Source of the DNA: Paraburkholderia fungorum | Lineage (GTDB): Bacteria > Pseudomonadota > Gammaproteobacteria > Burkholderiales > Burkholderiaceae | DNA length: 64,000 bases | Assembly: GCF_902833645.1 (NCBI RefSeq) | Contig: NZ_CADFGE010000006.1 | Coordinates: 186,001 to 250,000 of the forward strand | Reading direction: 5' to 3' | Shown: positions 7,990 to 15,804 of the stretch, piece by piece | How positions within the stretch are numbered: the stretch's first letter is position 1 | Layout: each line of letters opens with the position of its first letter | Program-made: the position numbers and the translations under genes | The notes under the pieces: model-generated | The model's database searches: none | What the model was told of the DNA's origin: nothing | Seen by the model: only the letters and a program-made list of their open reading frames with translations

Positions 7990-8532
7990 TTAGCTGCAGA
8001 GTTGGTCCCGCTCTTTGATCGCAGCAGTCCTGCGTTCATCAATATAAAGCGCCAAGTCTTGAATGTGGACGCCCTGCGCCGCCTTCTTTGAACCGGCTTC
8101 CATGCGCACAAGCGGCAAGGGGATGTCGCCCGCCGCGATCTTGCGGCGCAGGTTCGGCAGCGTGAGCGGCGCGAAATAGTCCTCGCAGGCAATCTCAATC
8201 GGTACGATGGCGCGACCCCCGTACTGAGTCAAAAGCATGAACGCCGTGTTCAACGTGGCCGCGCCAACAACCACGCCATCCGTTGGCGACGTGCTGATCG
8301 TGAAGCGCGGCCCTTCACCTTCCGAGTCGCCGTCGTCGCCGGTCGCGGGCTTGCGAGTAGCCGAGCGCGTGCGAAGTGGTGCGCGGGCGGGTGCTGCCGA
8401 TCCGCCGCCCGGCTGCACAAAAGAGTCCTGCTTGGCTTCCAACGCGCGGAACAGAGTAAGTGCTGCGCGCTCGCGCTGGCGGGCTGGCTTGAAGCCTTCA
8501 AAAAAGGCGGAAAAAAGAGGGTTCTCGTTCAT
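7990..8532 (-). CDS. PrtN-like transcription activator with N-terminal extension
   Basis: 180 aa from ATG 8530-8532. The C-terminal 85 residues match the pyocin-activator PrtN family: LNTAFMLLTQYGGRAIVPIE, a YFAPLTLPNLRRKIAAGDI helix-turn-helix and LPLVRMEAGSKKAAQGVHIQDLA with a closing YIDERR helix. Known PrtN proteins are about 90 aa and activate pyocin or phage genes. Here about 95 extra residues precede the domain, rich in Ala, Arg and acidic residues and probably disordered. A second PrtN-like gene lies at 14693. It is read leftward toward the integrase end. Binding sites are not known. Confidence 0.75.
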   Translation of the reverse strand: MNENPLFSAFFEGFKPARQRERAALTLFRALEAKQDSFVQPGGGSAAPARAPLRTRSATRKPATGDDGDSEGEGPRFTISTSPTDGVVVGAATLNTAFMLLTQYGGRAIVPIEIACEDYFAPLTLPNLRRKIAAGDIPLPLVRMEAGSKKAAQGVHIQDLALYIDERRTAAIKERDQLCS

Positions 8533-8935
8533 GTGTTCGGTCCAGTTAACGAAAAAAGGGCGACGCCGCCCCTGCGGTTTCGCCCTTCTGGAGCGCGACT
8601 TTATTCGACATTCTGCGCGTTGTACAGACCGCACAATTTCGCCCACCGTTTTCGCACACCGGGATCGTCCCTAAGCGCAGAAAAATATCTTGTTGCTCGA
8701 AATTTATTTCCCGCTTCTGCCCAAAAAACAGAATGCAGGTTCCATAAGGATTTTCGGCTCTAATTTCTCCTCGGCACGCAGAAAACCCTTGCTGGACGGG
8801 GGTTCCAGTGATTCAACCCATCTTGTACTCGTTTTGAATCTTCCGTAGAGTGCCGGTCATGGACGAAGCGCGGCGGGTGCTGCGTGGAGTTCGGACGGGA
8901 TATCGGATGTGCGTGCAGTTCGACGCGTAGACGTG

Positions 8936-8962
8936 AAAAAGGCCACCTTCGCGGGGCGGCCT
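8936..8962 (-). terminator. Rho-independent terminator, read leftward
   Basis: On the minus strand GGCCGCCCCGCGAAGGTGGCC forms a stem and is followed by TTTTT. No leftward gene precedes it closely, so it may end an unseen small RNA or be a relic. Confidence 0.55.
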
Positions 8963-9094
8963 CTCTCGGTGATACCCAATCGTGGCCCGATTGGTGATGC
9001 AAGGATTTGATGTCTAGGGAGTCATTCAAATCAGGTTTGAGAGTATCGCAATTCTGCCCCTTGTGCAAGTGGGTTGCGTGTCTTTGCATCGCCA

Positions 9095-9107
9095 TTAGGT
9101 CACCTAA
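9095..9107. promoter_or_regulatory. Perfect palindrome, candidate operator of the replication operon
   Basis: TTAGGTCACCTAA has perfect 6-bp arms around one centre base and lies 16 bp before the ATG of the AP2 gene, the first of the rightward replication genes. The position fits a repressor or activator site that controls this early operon. Confidence 0.5.
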
Positions 9108-9122
9108 CGTTACGGTGGTCTC

Positions 9123-9389
9123 ATGTCTCTAAATACCTCGCTGGCAGTGTCCAGCAACAAAGCAAAGGGCGGCCGCCCGTGCAAGTCCGGTTTCCTCGGC
9201 GTCTCATTCGACAACAATGCGCGCAAGTGGACCGCAAAGGTGAAGCTCACCAACGGCAAGCGTAAGCACGTCGGCCTGTATCCGACCGCTCAGGAAGCCG
9301 CCGCCGCCCGCGCCGCATTCATCGCCACGCACGGCACTGCCAATCCGCGCGCCAAGGCCGCGACCGTGACGAGTAGCGAGGCTGCGTAA
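9123..9389 (+). CDS. Small AP2/ERF-domain DNA-binding protein
   Basis: 88 aa. Residues 21-65 carry the AP2 pattern: GFLGVSFDNNARKWTAKVKL, then KHVGLYPTAQEAAAARAAF, that is three strands and a helix. In phages and mobile elements this domain occurs alone or with HNH endonucleases; no HNH part is present here, so it is more likely a regulator or DNA-binding accessory. Its TAA overlaps the ATG of the next gene (TAATG, 9387-9391), so it is coupled to the replication genes. Confidence 0.8.
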   Translation: MSLNTSLAVSSNKAKGGRPCKSGFLGVSFDNNARKWTAKVKLTNGKRKHVGLYPTAQEAAAARAAFIATHGTANPRAKAATVTSSEAA

Positions 9390-10396
9390 TGGCCGCCAAA
9401 AAGAACGCGTCTGCAAAGATGCCGTCTATGCAGTTCTACCCTGCGGACTGGCGCAAAGACCCGGGCGTCCAGGCGCTGGGCTTCCATGATCGCGGCGTGT
9501 GGTTCGAGATTCTCTGTCTGATGCATGAGTCATCCGAGCGCGGCGTGCTGATGCTCAACGGCGTCCCGATGCCGCTGCAGGCGCTTGCGAACATCCTTGG
9601 TTTGGATAGCCAAACTCTCAACCAAACGGTAACCAATCTCACAACCTATGGTGTAGCAAAGGTTAGGAATGGGGATGGCGCGCTGTATTCGAAGCGGATG
9701 GTCGCCGACGAGAGTCTGTGCAAAGTCCGCCGCGAAGCAGGGAAAAAGGGTGGAAATCCTAATTTGCTTAACCAAAAAGCCAACCAAACGGCAACCCCTT
9801 CATCTTCATCTTCATCTTCAACTACGGTTAGTAAACCTCTTTCCTCTGTCGAGCAAGCTGGAGAGAACGATGCAGCGGCTTCGACTGACGATGCAGCGCT
9901 GCAAGCAGTGGGTGAGGGCGAGAGTTCGAATGGTGCTCAGGGAAGTCTGCTGCCTGCGGAGCCGACCGCTGCCGGGAAGGTGACTGCGACCAAGCCGAAG
10001 CAGACCGATGCTGACTTCGAAACCGCGTGGGGCTTCTACCCGAAGCGCGACGGCGGGAGCAACAAGCAGGCCGCCATGAAGGCGTGGCGCGCTCGCATCG
10101 TGCAGGGAAAGGGCGCCGACGCAATGATTGCGGGCGTGGTGCGTTATGCGAAGTACTGCGACGCCAAGGGGAATACCGGGTCGCAATACGTGAAGCGTGC
10201 CGAGACATTCTTGGGCCCCGATCTGCATTTTGAGTTGGAGTGGGCGATTACGGCGCAAACGAGCGCACCTGCCCGCGCCGAGAAGTTCGACCCGCTCGCA
10301 TACGTGAGCCAAACCAACGCCAACAGCCCTACGGAGCGCGGCAATGAAAAACACAGCGATTGCATCGACGTGCAATTCAATGAAGTGGACCGCTAA
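9389..10396 (+). CDS. Phage replication initiator (O-like, DUF1376-type winged-helix protein)
   Basis: 335 aa. Residues 12-125 show the N-terminal pattern of phage replisome organisers: MQFYPADWRKDPGVQALGF, then RGVWFEILCLMHESSERG and a KVRREAGKKGG tail. A Ser/Thr-rich linker (SSSSSSSTT) and a second domain starting near ADFETAWGFYPKR follow; the latter resembles DnaT/DnaD-like C-terminal domains (KAWRARI... YAKYCDAKG). The role would be binding the element's origin and recruiting the loader encoded next. The gene overlaps its successor by 53 bp. An origin inside the linker-coding sequence, as in lambda O, is possible but no clear iterons were found. Confidence 0.75.
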   Translation: MAAKKNASAKMPSMQFYPADWRKDPGVQALGFHDRGVWFEILCLMHESSERGVLMLNGVPMPLQALANILGLDSQTLNQTVTNLTTYGVAKVRNGDGALYSKRMVADESLCKVRREAGKKGGNPNLLNQKANQTATPSSSSSSSTTVSKPLSSVEQAGENDAAASTDDAALQAVGEGESSNGAQGSLLPAEPTAAGKVTATKPKQTDADFETAWGFYPKRDGGSNKQAAMKAWRARIVQGKGADAMIAGVVRYAKYCDAKGNTGSQYVKRAETFLGPDLHFELEWAITAQTSAPARAEKFDPLAYVSQTNANSPTERGNEKHSDCIDVQFNEVDR

Positions 10397-11018
10397 GCGC
10401 CCGGCGAGGCCCGGCGACGCTTCTGACGCTCTGCGTCCGTCATTGATGGATGTGCTGTTTCAGCGTCTGTCTGGCGTGTACCTTGGCTCATGGAAGACAT
10501 ACTTCCCGAGCCAGAGCGCGGTGGACAACTGGGCGACTACGTGGGCCGAGGCGTTTGAGGAGGACCGTATTACGCCCGACGAGATCGCCATCGGGATTCG
10601 CAACATGCGCCAAATGTACGTGGACTGGGCTCCGAACCTGCCGCAGTTCCTGAAGGCGTGCCGCCCGAAGCTGGACCCGATGGCCGCGTTGGATGAGGCC
10701 ATGCGTCAGATGCGCGCGCGCCAGGAGTGTAAAGACATATGGAGTCATCCGGCGATCTTTTGGGCCGCCGTCGAAGTGACTGAGCACGACATGCTGAACC
10801 GCACGCCCGCCGACTTGCAACCGCGCTTTACGCGTGCCCTGCAAGCGCTGTTGAATAATCCGGAAACCATCAAGCCGGTGCCCGAGGCCGCGAAGCGCTT
10901 GCCGCCGCCGCCAGTGCAGACGAGCCAGGAGGGAACTGCGGCGCTCAACGCACTGAAGGCTGGCTTGGCGAAGTACAGGGCGAAGCAGCCTAACGATGGC
11001 GAAGGGGTCGCGGCATGA
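10344..11018 (+). CDS. Replication protein P-like (putative helicase loader)
   Basis: 224 aa from ATG 10344; an ATG at 10380 is an alternative that reduces the overlap with the previous gene to 17 bp. The central part, DVLFQRLSGVYLGSWKTYFPSQ through EITPDEIAIGIRNM-like helices to WAPNLPQFLKACRP, follows the phage P-protein pattern (a small domain that delivers the host helicase to the origin). The C-terminus is Pro/Gln rich and flexible. Its place after the initiator gene supports the call. Confidence 0.7.
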   Translation: MKNTAIASTCNSMKWTAKRPARPGDASDALRPSLMDVLFQRLSGVYLGSWKTYFPSQSAVDNWATTWAEAFEEDRITPDEIAIGIRNMRQMYVDWAPNLPQFLKACRPKLDPMAALDEAMRQMRARQECKDIWSHPAIFWAAVEVTEHDMLNRTPADLQPRFTRALQALLNNPETIKPVPEAAKRLPPPPVQTSQEGTAALNALKAGLAKYRAKQPNDGEGVAA

Positions 11019-11212
11019 GCGGGCGCGTGGGGCTTTACTGGGCGTGGCTGATGTTGGATCGCTTCAGGGCGAGGCAGAACATCAACGCGCGCCAAATCGA
11101 AATCGCGCTTGCCGCAATCGAGACGGCCCACGGTCGCCGCCCGATCCACGGTTCGCCGACGTACGAGTTTGATGACGAGGAGCGCTTGCGCGTGAAGGTG
11201 GGGCCGCGCTAA
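11015..11212 (+). CDS. Small hypothetical protein in the replication operon
   Basis: 65 aa, coupled to the preceding gene by an ATGA overlap (11015-11018). It is basic and helical (LMLDRFRARQNINARQIEIAL) with an acidic C-terminal YEFDDEERLR strand. No domain is recognised. The tight coupling suggests an accessory part in replication or early control. Confidence 0.6.
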   Translation: MSGRVGLYWAWLMLDRFRARQNINARQIEIALAAIETAHGRRPIHGSPTYEFDDEERLRVKVGPR

Positions 11213-11349
11213 CCGTTCCAACTGCGCGCCCGGGTCGAAATGCGGCCCGTGGCGCGGTTTCTGAGCCATCGCCGGTACGCTGGCGTGAGTGATGGCCTCG
11301 CGAACCCTTTAAATTACCTCTTACGAGGTCTGCTTTTTCGGAAGAAAAC

Positions 11350-11721
11350 ATGAACACGAACGAACTGGCGGTGTCGCTGACAGAGGTTTTGAACGCGAAC
11401 TCGATTGCGTTGACCGCCGTCGCGGCGAACAAAGTACTTCACTCGGCCGGTATGACTGAGATTCGGTGGCGTGCCAGTTCGAAGCCCGGCCGCCCGCCTA
11501 AGAGCTACCGCGCCGCCACGTCGCTCGGCGAGCAGCACGGGGCCGTCAACGAGGTCAACACGGTCGGTTCCGGTGACCCGATATTGCTCAAGTATCTGCC
11601 TAGCATGTTCCCCGCGCTATGGGCACACAAGGCCGTGCAGGACACGCTCGCCGCGATGTTGCGCGAGGGCGAAGTGAAGTATCGCGACGGCGGGACGCAG
11701 GACGCGGGGGAAGTGTTTTAA
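11350..11721 (+). CDS. Hypothetical phage-type protein
   Basis: 123 aa from ATG 11350, after a GGAAGAAAAC purine stretch. The N-terminal half has a possible helix-turn-helix (SLTEVLNANSIALTAVAAN), then a basic RPPKSYRAA linker and a helical C-terminal half with ALWAHKAVQDTLAAMLREGEV. No catalytic motif. It follows the replication genes after a 137-bp gap. Role unknown. Confidence 0.55.
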   Translation: MNTNELAVSLTEVLNANSIALTAVAANKVLHSAGMTEIRWRASSKPGRPPKSYRAATSLGEQHGAVNEVNTVGSGDPILLKYLPSMFPALWAHKAVQDTLAAMLREGEVKYRDGGTQDAGEVF

Positions 11722-11860
11722 CTGATCGACCGTATGCAGACCGACGAAGCTCATTCGTGATTGACGAACACCACCTGGTCGCTCGTTCCGCCCCGTGTGG
11801 TGGGCTCCCGAGTGTCTCAGGTGGCTTCTGGGTGATTTAGCCGTGTCGCAGCGGGGCACA

Positions 11861-12037
11861 ATGTCATTACTCACTCAACAGGAGAGAATCGAAGTGCAGC
11901 AAGAACGTTTGAATCTGAAAGTGCCAACGCCGCTCTATGACTCGCTGAAGGCATTGAGCCAGCGCGACGGCCGCAGCGTGCCGGAACTGGCAAGGGCCGC
12001 GCTTGTCGAGTTCTGTTCGAAAGGAAAAGCCGTATAA
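11861..12037 (+). CDS. Ribbon-helix-helix (CopG/Arc-like) protein
   Basis: 58 aa from ATG 11861. Residues 18-55 show the ribbon-helix-helix order: a strand (ERLNLKVPTPLYDSL), helix 1 (SLKALSQRDG) and helix 2 (SVPELARAALVEFCSKG). Such proteins bind DNA as dimers and act as repressors or antitoxins. No toxin gene is visible next to it. The open frame reaches further upstream without a start of its own. Confidence 0.7.
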   Translation: MSLLTQQERIEVQQERLNLKVPTPLYDSLKALSQRDGRSVPELARAALVEFCSKGKAV

Positions 12038-12061
12038 ATAGGCCCGAGCCGGGTAGATCAG

Positions 12062-13090
12062 GTGCATTGCAAAAAATTAGTATTACTAAATATTTGGGTG
12101 ATTTATGGCGGAAAACCATCGCAGCAAAAGCAACGAAGAAAAACCGCAGAAAAGAAGGCTCCCGCGAAGAAGGCCACGCCGAAGGCGTTCGATCCGACGC
12201 TGCCGGTATTCGATCCGGCAACCATTCCCGTGATGGCCTACGAGCTTCATTCGTTCAAGATTCACGGCAACACGCTGCAGCGCAAGCGCATCGTTGACCT
12301 TGACGGCGTCGGCGCTGCTGCTATGCGCGTAAGCGAGGCGGACGCCACGCGCTTGCTCGCCGAAGGTAAGACGCTCGCTTATGTCGGCGAAGACCTGTGC
12401 ATGGTGACGGCGGACATGGCATTCATTGAGCGCTCCGCCGAGGAAAACACTTCCGCTGAGTACGTTCCGAAGTTCGTGGCGTTCTACCGTGAGCATATCG
12501 GCAAGCCGATTGACGTGGGTGCGCCCGAGTTTAAAAACGTGAGTGGCGATCCGTACGGCATCTATGTTGACTGCGAGGACTCGGCCGATTTCGACGAGGT
12601 GGATGCGGCCATGAGCGCGAAGTATGAGCGCATCCTGAAGTCGAATGCAGAGCAGGCGAAGAACCCAATGGGTGAGCCCGCGCAGTTGTTCGTTGAGCAT
12701 GTTGCCGGCCGCACGCTCAAAGCCGCGATTTTGAACTTCGTAGTTGCCGCTCACGAACACGACAAATGCGCGAAGGATTGGCACGACCTTGCGATTGATT
12801 ATTCGAATTGCTGGAAGACTAAACACGGGCTCGCCAAGGTGGATCATGCCTGCCCGCGCTATCGTGCATTTACCCGCGCGCCTTGGATGCAGCACAAGTA
12901 TCATCGCGGCCTGGCTGCACTGGCCCGCTCGTATCTGAGTAGCGTCTCTGAGCGGTATGCGCAGGCATCCGAAGTGACGTTTTGCACGTCCGCACGTGCA
13001 CTCTCTAAGAAGGTCGCGCCGCATCCCCAGAAGCTCGTTCCCGCCAAGCTTCCGCGCCTCGAAGAAATGGACGATTCGATTCCGTTCTGA
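12062..13090 (+). CDS. Unknown 342-aa protein ending in an SSB-like tip
   Basis: No family is recognised. The N-terminus is Lys/Ala rich (KKAPAKKATPKAF) and its start is uncertain: GTG 12062 keeps the frame, while ATG 12105 is in another frame and nearby A-runs could hide an indel. The middle is soluble alpha/beta with Cys and His residues (CAKDWHDLAIDYSNCWKTKH). The last residues, EEMDDSIPF, copy the acidic C-terminal tip of single-stranded-DNA-binding proteins (D-D-x-I-P-F), which recruits PriA, RecO, Topo III and other partners. Position after replication genes suggests a replication or recombination role; a divergent phage SSB is possible. Confidence 0.7.
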   Translation: MHCKKLVLLNIWVIYGGKPSQQKQRRKTAEKKAPAKKATPKAFDPTLPVFDPATIPVMAYELHSFKIHGNTLQRKRIVDLDGVGAAAMRVSEADATRLLAEGKTLAYVGEDLCMVTADMAFIERSAEENTSAEYVPKFVAFYREHIGKPIDVGAPEFKNVSGDPYGIYVDCEDSADFDEVDAAMSAKYERILKSNAEQAKNPMGEPAQLFVEHVAGRTLKAAILNFVVAAHEHDKCAKDWHDLAIDYSNCWKTKHGLAKVDHACPRYRAFTRAPWMQHKYHRGLAALARSYLSSVSERYAQASEVTFCTSARALSKKVAPHPQKLVPAKLPRLEEMDDSIPF

Positions 13091-13148
13091 CCGCTGCGCC
13101 GCAGATCGGACTTCCCCGGGCCGCGATCAACTAATGAGAATCGGTGTT

Positions 13149-13667
13149 ATGACAGACCAAAAAATGCCGATGGCAACGACCGACGAGCAGGTGGAGTGCA
13201 TCCGCCAGCTATCGCAGAAGTGCTTCGCCGATCTTGCCGACGCACTCGCCAATGAGGACCGCTGCCGTGATGCGGGCAATGCCGAGGCGGAACTGATCGC
13301 GACTGTGCGCCGCATCGAGTTGGTCGAGTTTCTGTTCGCGTGGGTGGCTATTTTCGATAACCTGTCGAATGAGGTGAGCCCGATCATGACGCTTGAAACC
13401 CGACTGGCAATCCTAGGGGCGGACCCGGCCCGCGCGAAAGACTTCATGCCGACGGCCACGCTTGTTCAGTTGGTCGAGGCTGGTGTCGAGTCCGCGCCCG
13501 CAGCCGAGAGGGTCGGCCCGCTGCTGCAGTTGCGGGTGTTCTGCGGCAATCCGGACGTCCACTACTCGCTGCAGGTGGCGAGGGCTTCCCGCGACGAACT
13601 GCAGGCTCTGCTGGCTGCCGAGTCGCGCGGTAGTGTGTTTGTGGCCGCGCCGAAGACCTTGCAATAG
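13149..13667 (+). CDS. Hypothetical phage-type protein
   Basis: 172 aa from ATG 13149; an in-frame ATG at 13134 is an alternative. The N-terminal half is helical (EQVECIRQLSQKCFADLADAL through ELIATVRRIELVEFLF); the C-terminal half has mixed structure with PLLQLRVFCGNPDVHYSLQVA. No domain known to me. It is the last gene of the rightward early block. A 540-bp stretch with structured RNA follows. Confidence 0.55.
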   Translation: MTDQKMPMATTDEQVECIRQLSQKCFADLADALANEDRCRDAGNAEAELIATVRRIELVEFLFAWVAIFDNLSNEVSPIMTLETRLAILGADPARAKDFMPTATLVQLVEAGVESAPAAERVGPLLQLRVFCGNPDVHYSLQVARASRDELQALLAAESRGSVFVAAPKTLQ

Positions 13668-14076
13668 GGGCCGGCTGAGGGGGCATTCAGGCAGAGCGCA
13701 CGACAAAATTGAAAGCGAGGGAATATTGGGATTTCTGAAAATGCCATGAGACTGTTCTGTCCGAGTCGCATAGGATCATTAAATAAAAAAGCTGTGTTTT
13801 CTTCGATGCAAGCGGGGTAGGCCATGCGACCATCCAGCGCAGCAGCCGCTAATCGAATCTGCGCTAGACGAAGACTGTTATTCAGAAATTCTGCGCGTGA
13901 GAAAGATTATTAAAATCAATTGGATGGGTTGATAAAGCAGTTGCGCAAGAGGCCCCGCGCACGGTATTGTTCAGTCGTCGCTGAAACAAAGGCGATTCGG
14001 GTTTGGCGACCTGACATGCAATAGGCAGACGGCCGCCGCGCGGCAATTTTGATGTCTGTTGCCTTTGCACGCCTAT

Positions 14077-14160
14077 GGGTGGGCAGGGGCGGGGAGACTT
14101 TCGAGTCTGCCGGGTCCTATTGCCCTGGTTCGCCAACCCCGCTTACTGCCCGCCCACCCC
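14077..14160 (+). ncRNA. C4-like antisense RNA
   Basis: A long closing stem (GGGTGGGCAG at 14077 against CTGCCCGCCCACCC at 14146-14159) holds an inner hairpin AGACT-TTCG-AGTCT (14096-14109) and the single-stranded block GGTTCGCCAACCCCG. This order and the loop TTCGCCAA match the C4 antisense RNA family of P1/P7-like phages as I remember it. TCGCCAA is complementary to TTGGCGA at 14163-14169, just downstream, as expected of the C4 a/a' pairing. An Rfam search would settle it. The preceding 13668-14076 contains no gene. Confidence 0.6.
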
Positions 14161-14192
14161 GTTTGGCGACGGGGTGCGGGTCTAACCCGCAA
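14154..14192 (+). promoter_or_regulatory. Leader hairpins before the 14206 gene
   Basis: Two perfect hairpins follow the C4-like RNA: CACCCCG / CGGGGTG around loop TTTGGCGA (14155-14176), and GCGGGT / ACCCGC (14177-14191). The ribosome site AGGAGCC starts a few bases later. The first loop is the target complementary to the C4-like RNA, so base pairing could decide translation or termination here. Confidence 0.5.
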
Positions 14193-14205
14193 TAGGAGCC
14201 GTACC

Positions 14206-14610
14206 ATGAACGTCACATCAGTTCGCAGTCAAACATCAATCGTCGCACTTGTCTTGCTTGGGGTAGGCAGCACGTTGCAATCGGCCATGGTTGGCTTAGA
14301 CGTGCTATCAATTTTGTTTTCTCGAATCGAGCTAATGGCTACTGCGAACGATGACGTTGCCGACCTTGCGCGGATTGGTGGCCGTGCTGCCCGCGACGGG
14401 CTCGCTGATTGCCGTGATCACGCCAGCGCGAACGACGTAATTGGTGCAGCCGATTGCCTTACGCGCGCGGTTTCGGCACACAGGGCCGCAAAAAATTTGC
14501 TTCTTGGGATTGCTGCTCTAGGCGATATCAACGTCGCCGAACTTGCTCAACTCGGGGTCAACCTCGCGGTGTCAGTCCTGAATGATATCGGGTGTGATAA
14601 CGCTGGTTGA
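14206..14610 (+). CDS. Hypothetical protein under C4-like RNA control
   Basis: 134 aa from ATG 14206, with ribosome site AGGAGCC. A hydrophobic N-terminal stretch (SIVALVLLGVGSTLQSAMVGL) could be a membrane or signal segment; the rest is Ala-rich and helical (DDVADLARIGGRAARDGLADC). In P1/P4-like systems the gene after a C4-type RNA is an antirepressor or early regulator, but no such domain is visible here. Position is the main clue. Confidence 0.6.
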   Translation: MNVTSVRSQTSIVALVLLGVGSTLQSAMVGLDVLSILFSRIELMATANDDVADLARIGGRAARDGLADCRDHASANDVIGAADCLTRAVSAHRAAKNLLLGIAALGDINVAELAQLGVNLAVSVLNDIGCDNAG

Positions 14611-14692
14611 GTGCGGGTGCCGAGTGGCGCTCATGAAGCACGGCTCGGCTCGGAAGTGATTCATGGGCCGAAGACGGACGGAAATTTCACCA

Positions 14693-14953
14693 ATGAATAC
14701 GGTTTTTTCATTGATGGCGCGATCCGGCGCTCAAGTCATTGTCCCGTTTGACATCGTATGCCGTCACTTTTTTGCGACCCTCACGTCGCCGAACTTGCGT
14801 CGCAAGGTCGCGTCGGCCGACATTCCGCTTCCGCTCGTACGCATGGAAGTAGACTGCAAAAAGGCGGCGCAGGGCGTCCACCTTCAGGACCTCGCAAACT
14901 ACATTGACGAGCGGCGCGCGGCAGCCGTCAAAGAGCGGAATCAGCTTTGTTGA
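14693..14953 (+). CDS. PrtN-like transcription activator
   Basis: 86 aa from ATG 14693; an upstream ATG at 14663 would add ten basic residues. The whole protein is the PrtN domain: MNTVFSLMARSGAQVIVPFD, FFATLTSPNLRRKVAS as the helix-turn-helix, and the PLPLVRMEVDCKKAAQGVH segment with a final YIDERRAAAVKE helix. Its length is that of classical PrtN. It shares most of its DNA-reading region with the longer copy at 7990-8532, so both may act on the same promoters. It is followed 56 bp later by the AlpA pair. Confidence 0.8.
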   Translation: MNTVFSLMARSGAQVIVPFDIVCRHFFATLTSPNLRRKVASADIPLPLVRMEVDCKKAAQGVHLQDLANYIDERRAAAVKERNQLC

Positions 14954-15009
14954 CTAACCGAAAGCATCTACGAATCGTGTGAAACACTACGAATTAAAGG
15001 ACCTTTGAA

Positions 15010-15231
15010 GTGACTCAGTTTTTCTTGGATATCGATGCCGTCGCGGTAGCCGTTTCACTGTCTACCGGGGGCGTGCAGAAACTCGTGCGTGAAGGAAACT
15101 TCCCGAAGCCGAGGGCACTTTCCGCTAGGCGCGTTGGCTGGCTGGTAACCGAAGTGGAAGCATGGGCGAACGCGCGCCCGATAGCTGATATGCTGCCGCC
15201 GCCAAGCGCGGGCGAGCGGCGAGCGTCTTGA
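15010..15231 (+). CDS. AlpA-family regulator, copy 1
   Basis: 73 aa, GTG start at 15010. The AlpA/MerR-like helix-turn-helix runs from FLDIDAVAVAVSLSTGGVQKL through REGNFPKPRALSARRVGWL to the VEAWANARPI helix. AlpA proteins are excision and transcription regulators in P4-like elements and phage-inducible islands. A paralogue follows 24 bp later. Confidence 0.85.
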   Translation: MTQFFLDIDAVAVAVSLSTGGVQKLVREGNFPKPRALSARRVGWLVTEVEAWANARPIADMLPPPSAGERRAS

Positions 15232-15255
15232 TAAGCGAGGCGCGTAGGGGGAAGA

Positions 15256-15474
15256 ATGAGACCGATGTTTCTTGACCTGCAGGATGTTGCTGAGACCGTC
15301 GCCCTGTCTACTAGGGGCGTTCAGCGGCTCGTTCAGGAGGGGAACTTCCCAAGCCCCCGCATACTATCCGGCCGTAGGGTTGGCTGGCTCGTGAGCGAGG
15401 TCGAGGCGTGGGCGAACGCGCGCCCGATCGCTGATGTGCTGCCGCCGCCCAGCGCGGGGCGGCAAGACTCCTGA
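15256..15474 (+). CDS. AlpA-family regulator, copy 2
   Basis: 72 aa from ATG 15256. It has the same layout as the preceding copy (LDLQDVAETVALSTRGVQRL, QEGNFPSPRILSGRRVGWL, VEAWANARPIADVLPPPSAG). The C-terminal half is nearly identical, while the N-terminal half and the recognition helix (VSLSTGGVQKLVREG against VALSTRGVQRLVQEG) differ, so the two may prefer different sites. This is an old tandem duplication, as the DNA has diverged. Confidence 0.85.
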   Translation: MRPMFLDLQDVAETVALSTRGVQRLVQEGNFPSPRILSGRRVGWLVSEVEAWANARPIADVLPPPSAGRQDS

Positions 15475-15804
15475 GATGACGGGCGGTGAGGCTCGCCCGG
15501 CGTGATGAGTTCTCGCAAGCATTCGCCACGCGTGAAGCGGTGAGCGTCGCACCGACGGTCTTCGCTCATTGCCGGTTGGACGGTCGCAGTTCGACCCGTT
15601 GCTGCCGTTGGGCCGCCACAACGGCAACGGCGGCTTCTACGGTCCAATGGTCATTCCATCAGGCTGGCTACCGACCGTTTGTCGGAACGAGCGGTTGGCT
15701 GACCCACGTGAATCTACGGCAGCAGACCACGCAAGTCTTAAATCAAATACGTATGCTCGTTTCAGAACCGCGGCAGAAACTTGCCAAGTCGGCGCAGATC
15801 ACAA
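15475..15804. other. 330-bp intergenic stretch, converging genes
   Basis: Lies between the second AlpA gene (plus) and the ATPase gene (minus). Short open frames here have no start signals or recognisable products. I see no strong hairpin. Confidence 0.4.

Larger units (their letters stand above)
8533..9122. other. 590-bp divergent control region between PrtN-like and AP2 genes
   Basis: No convincing gene. It holds a minus-strand terminator-like hairpin (8936-8962), a palindrome near 9100, and presumably the promoters of both divergent operons. AT-rich DNA at 8680-8760 is the likeliest promoter for the PrtN-like gene. Confidence 0.5.

Noticed and set aside
11861..12037. Antitoxin of a toxin-antitoxin pair
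   Set aside because: A ribbon-helix-helix protein is present but no toxin-like gene overlaps or adjoins it.
12086..13024. Leftward 312-codon frame opposite the SSB-tip gene
   Set aside because: Composition of an antisense shadow; no start signals; the plus-strand frame is more protein-like.
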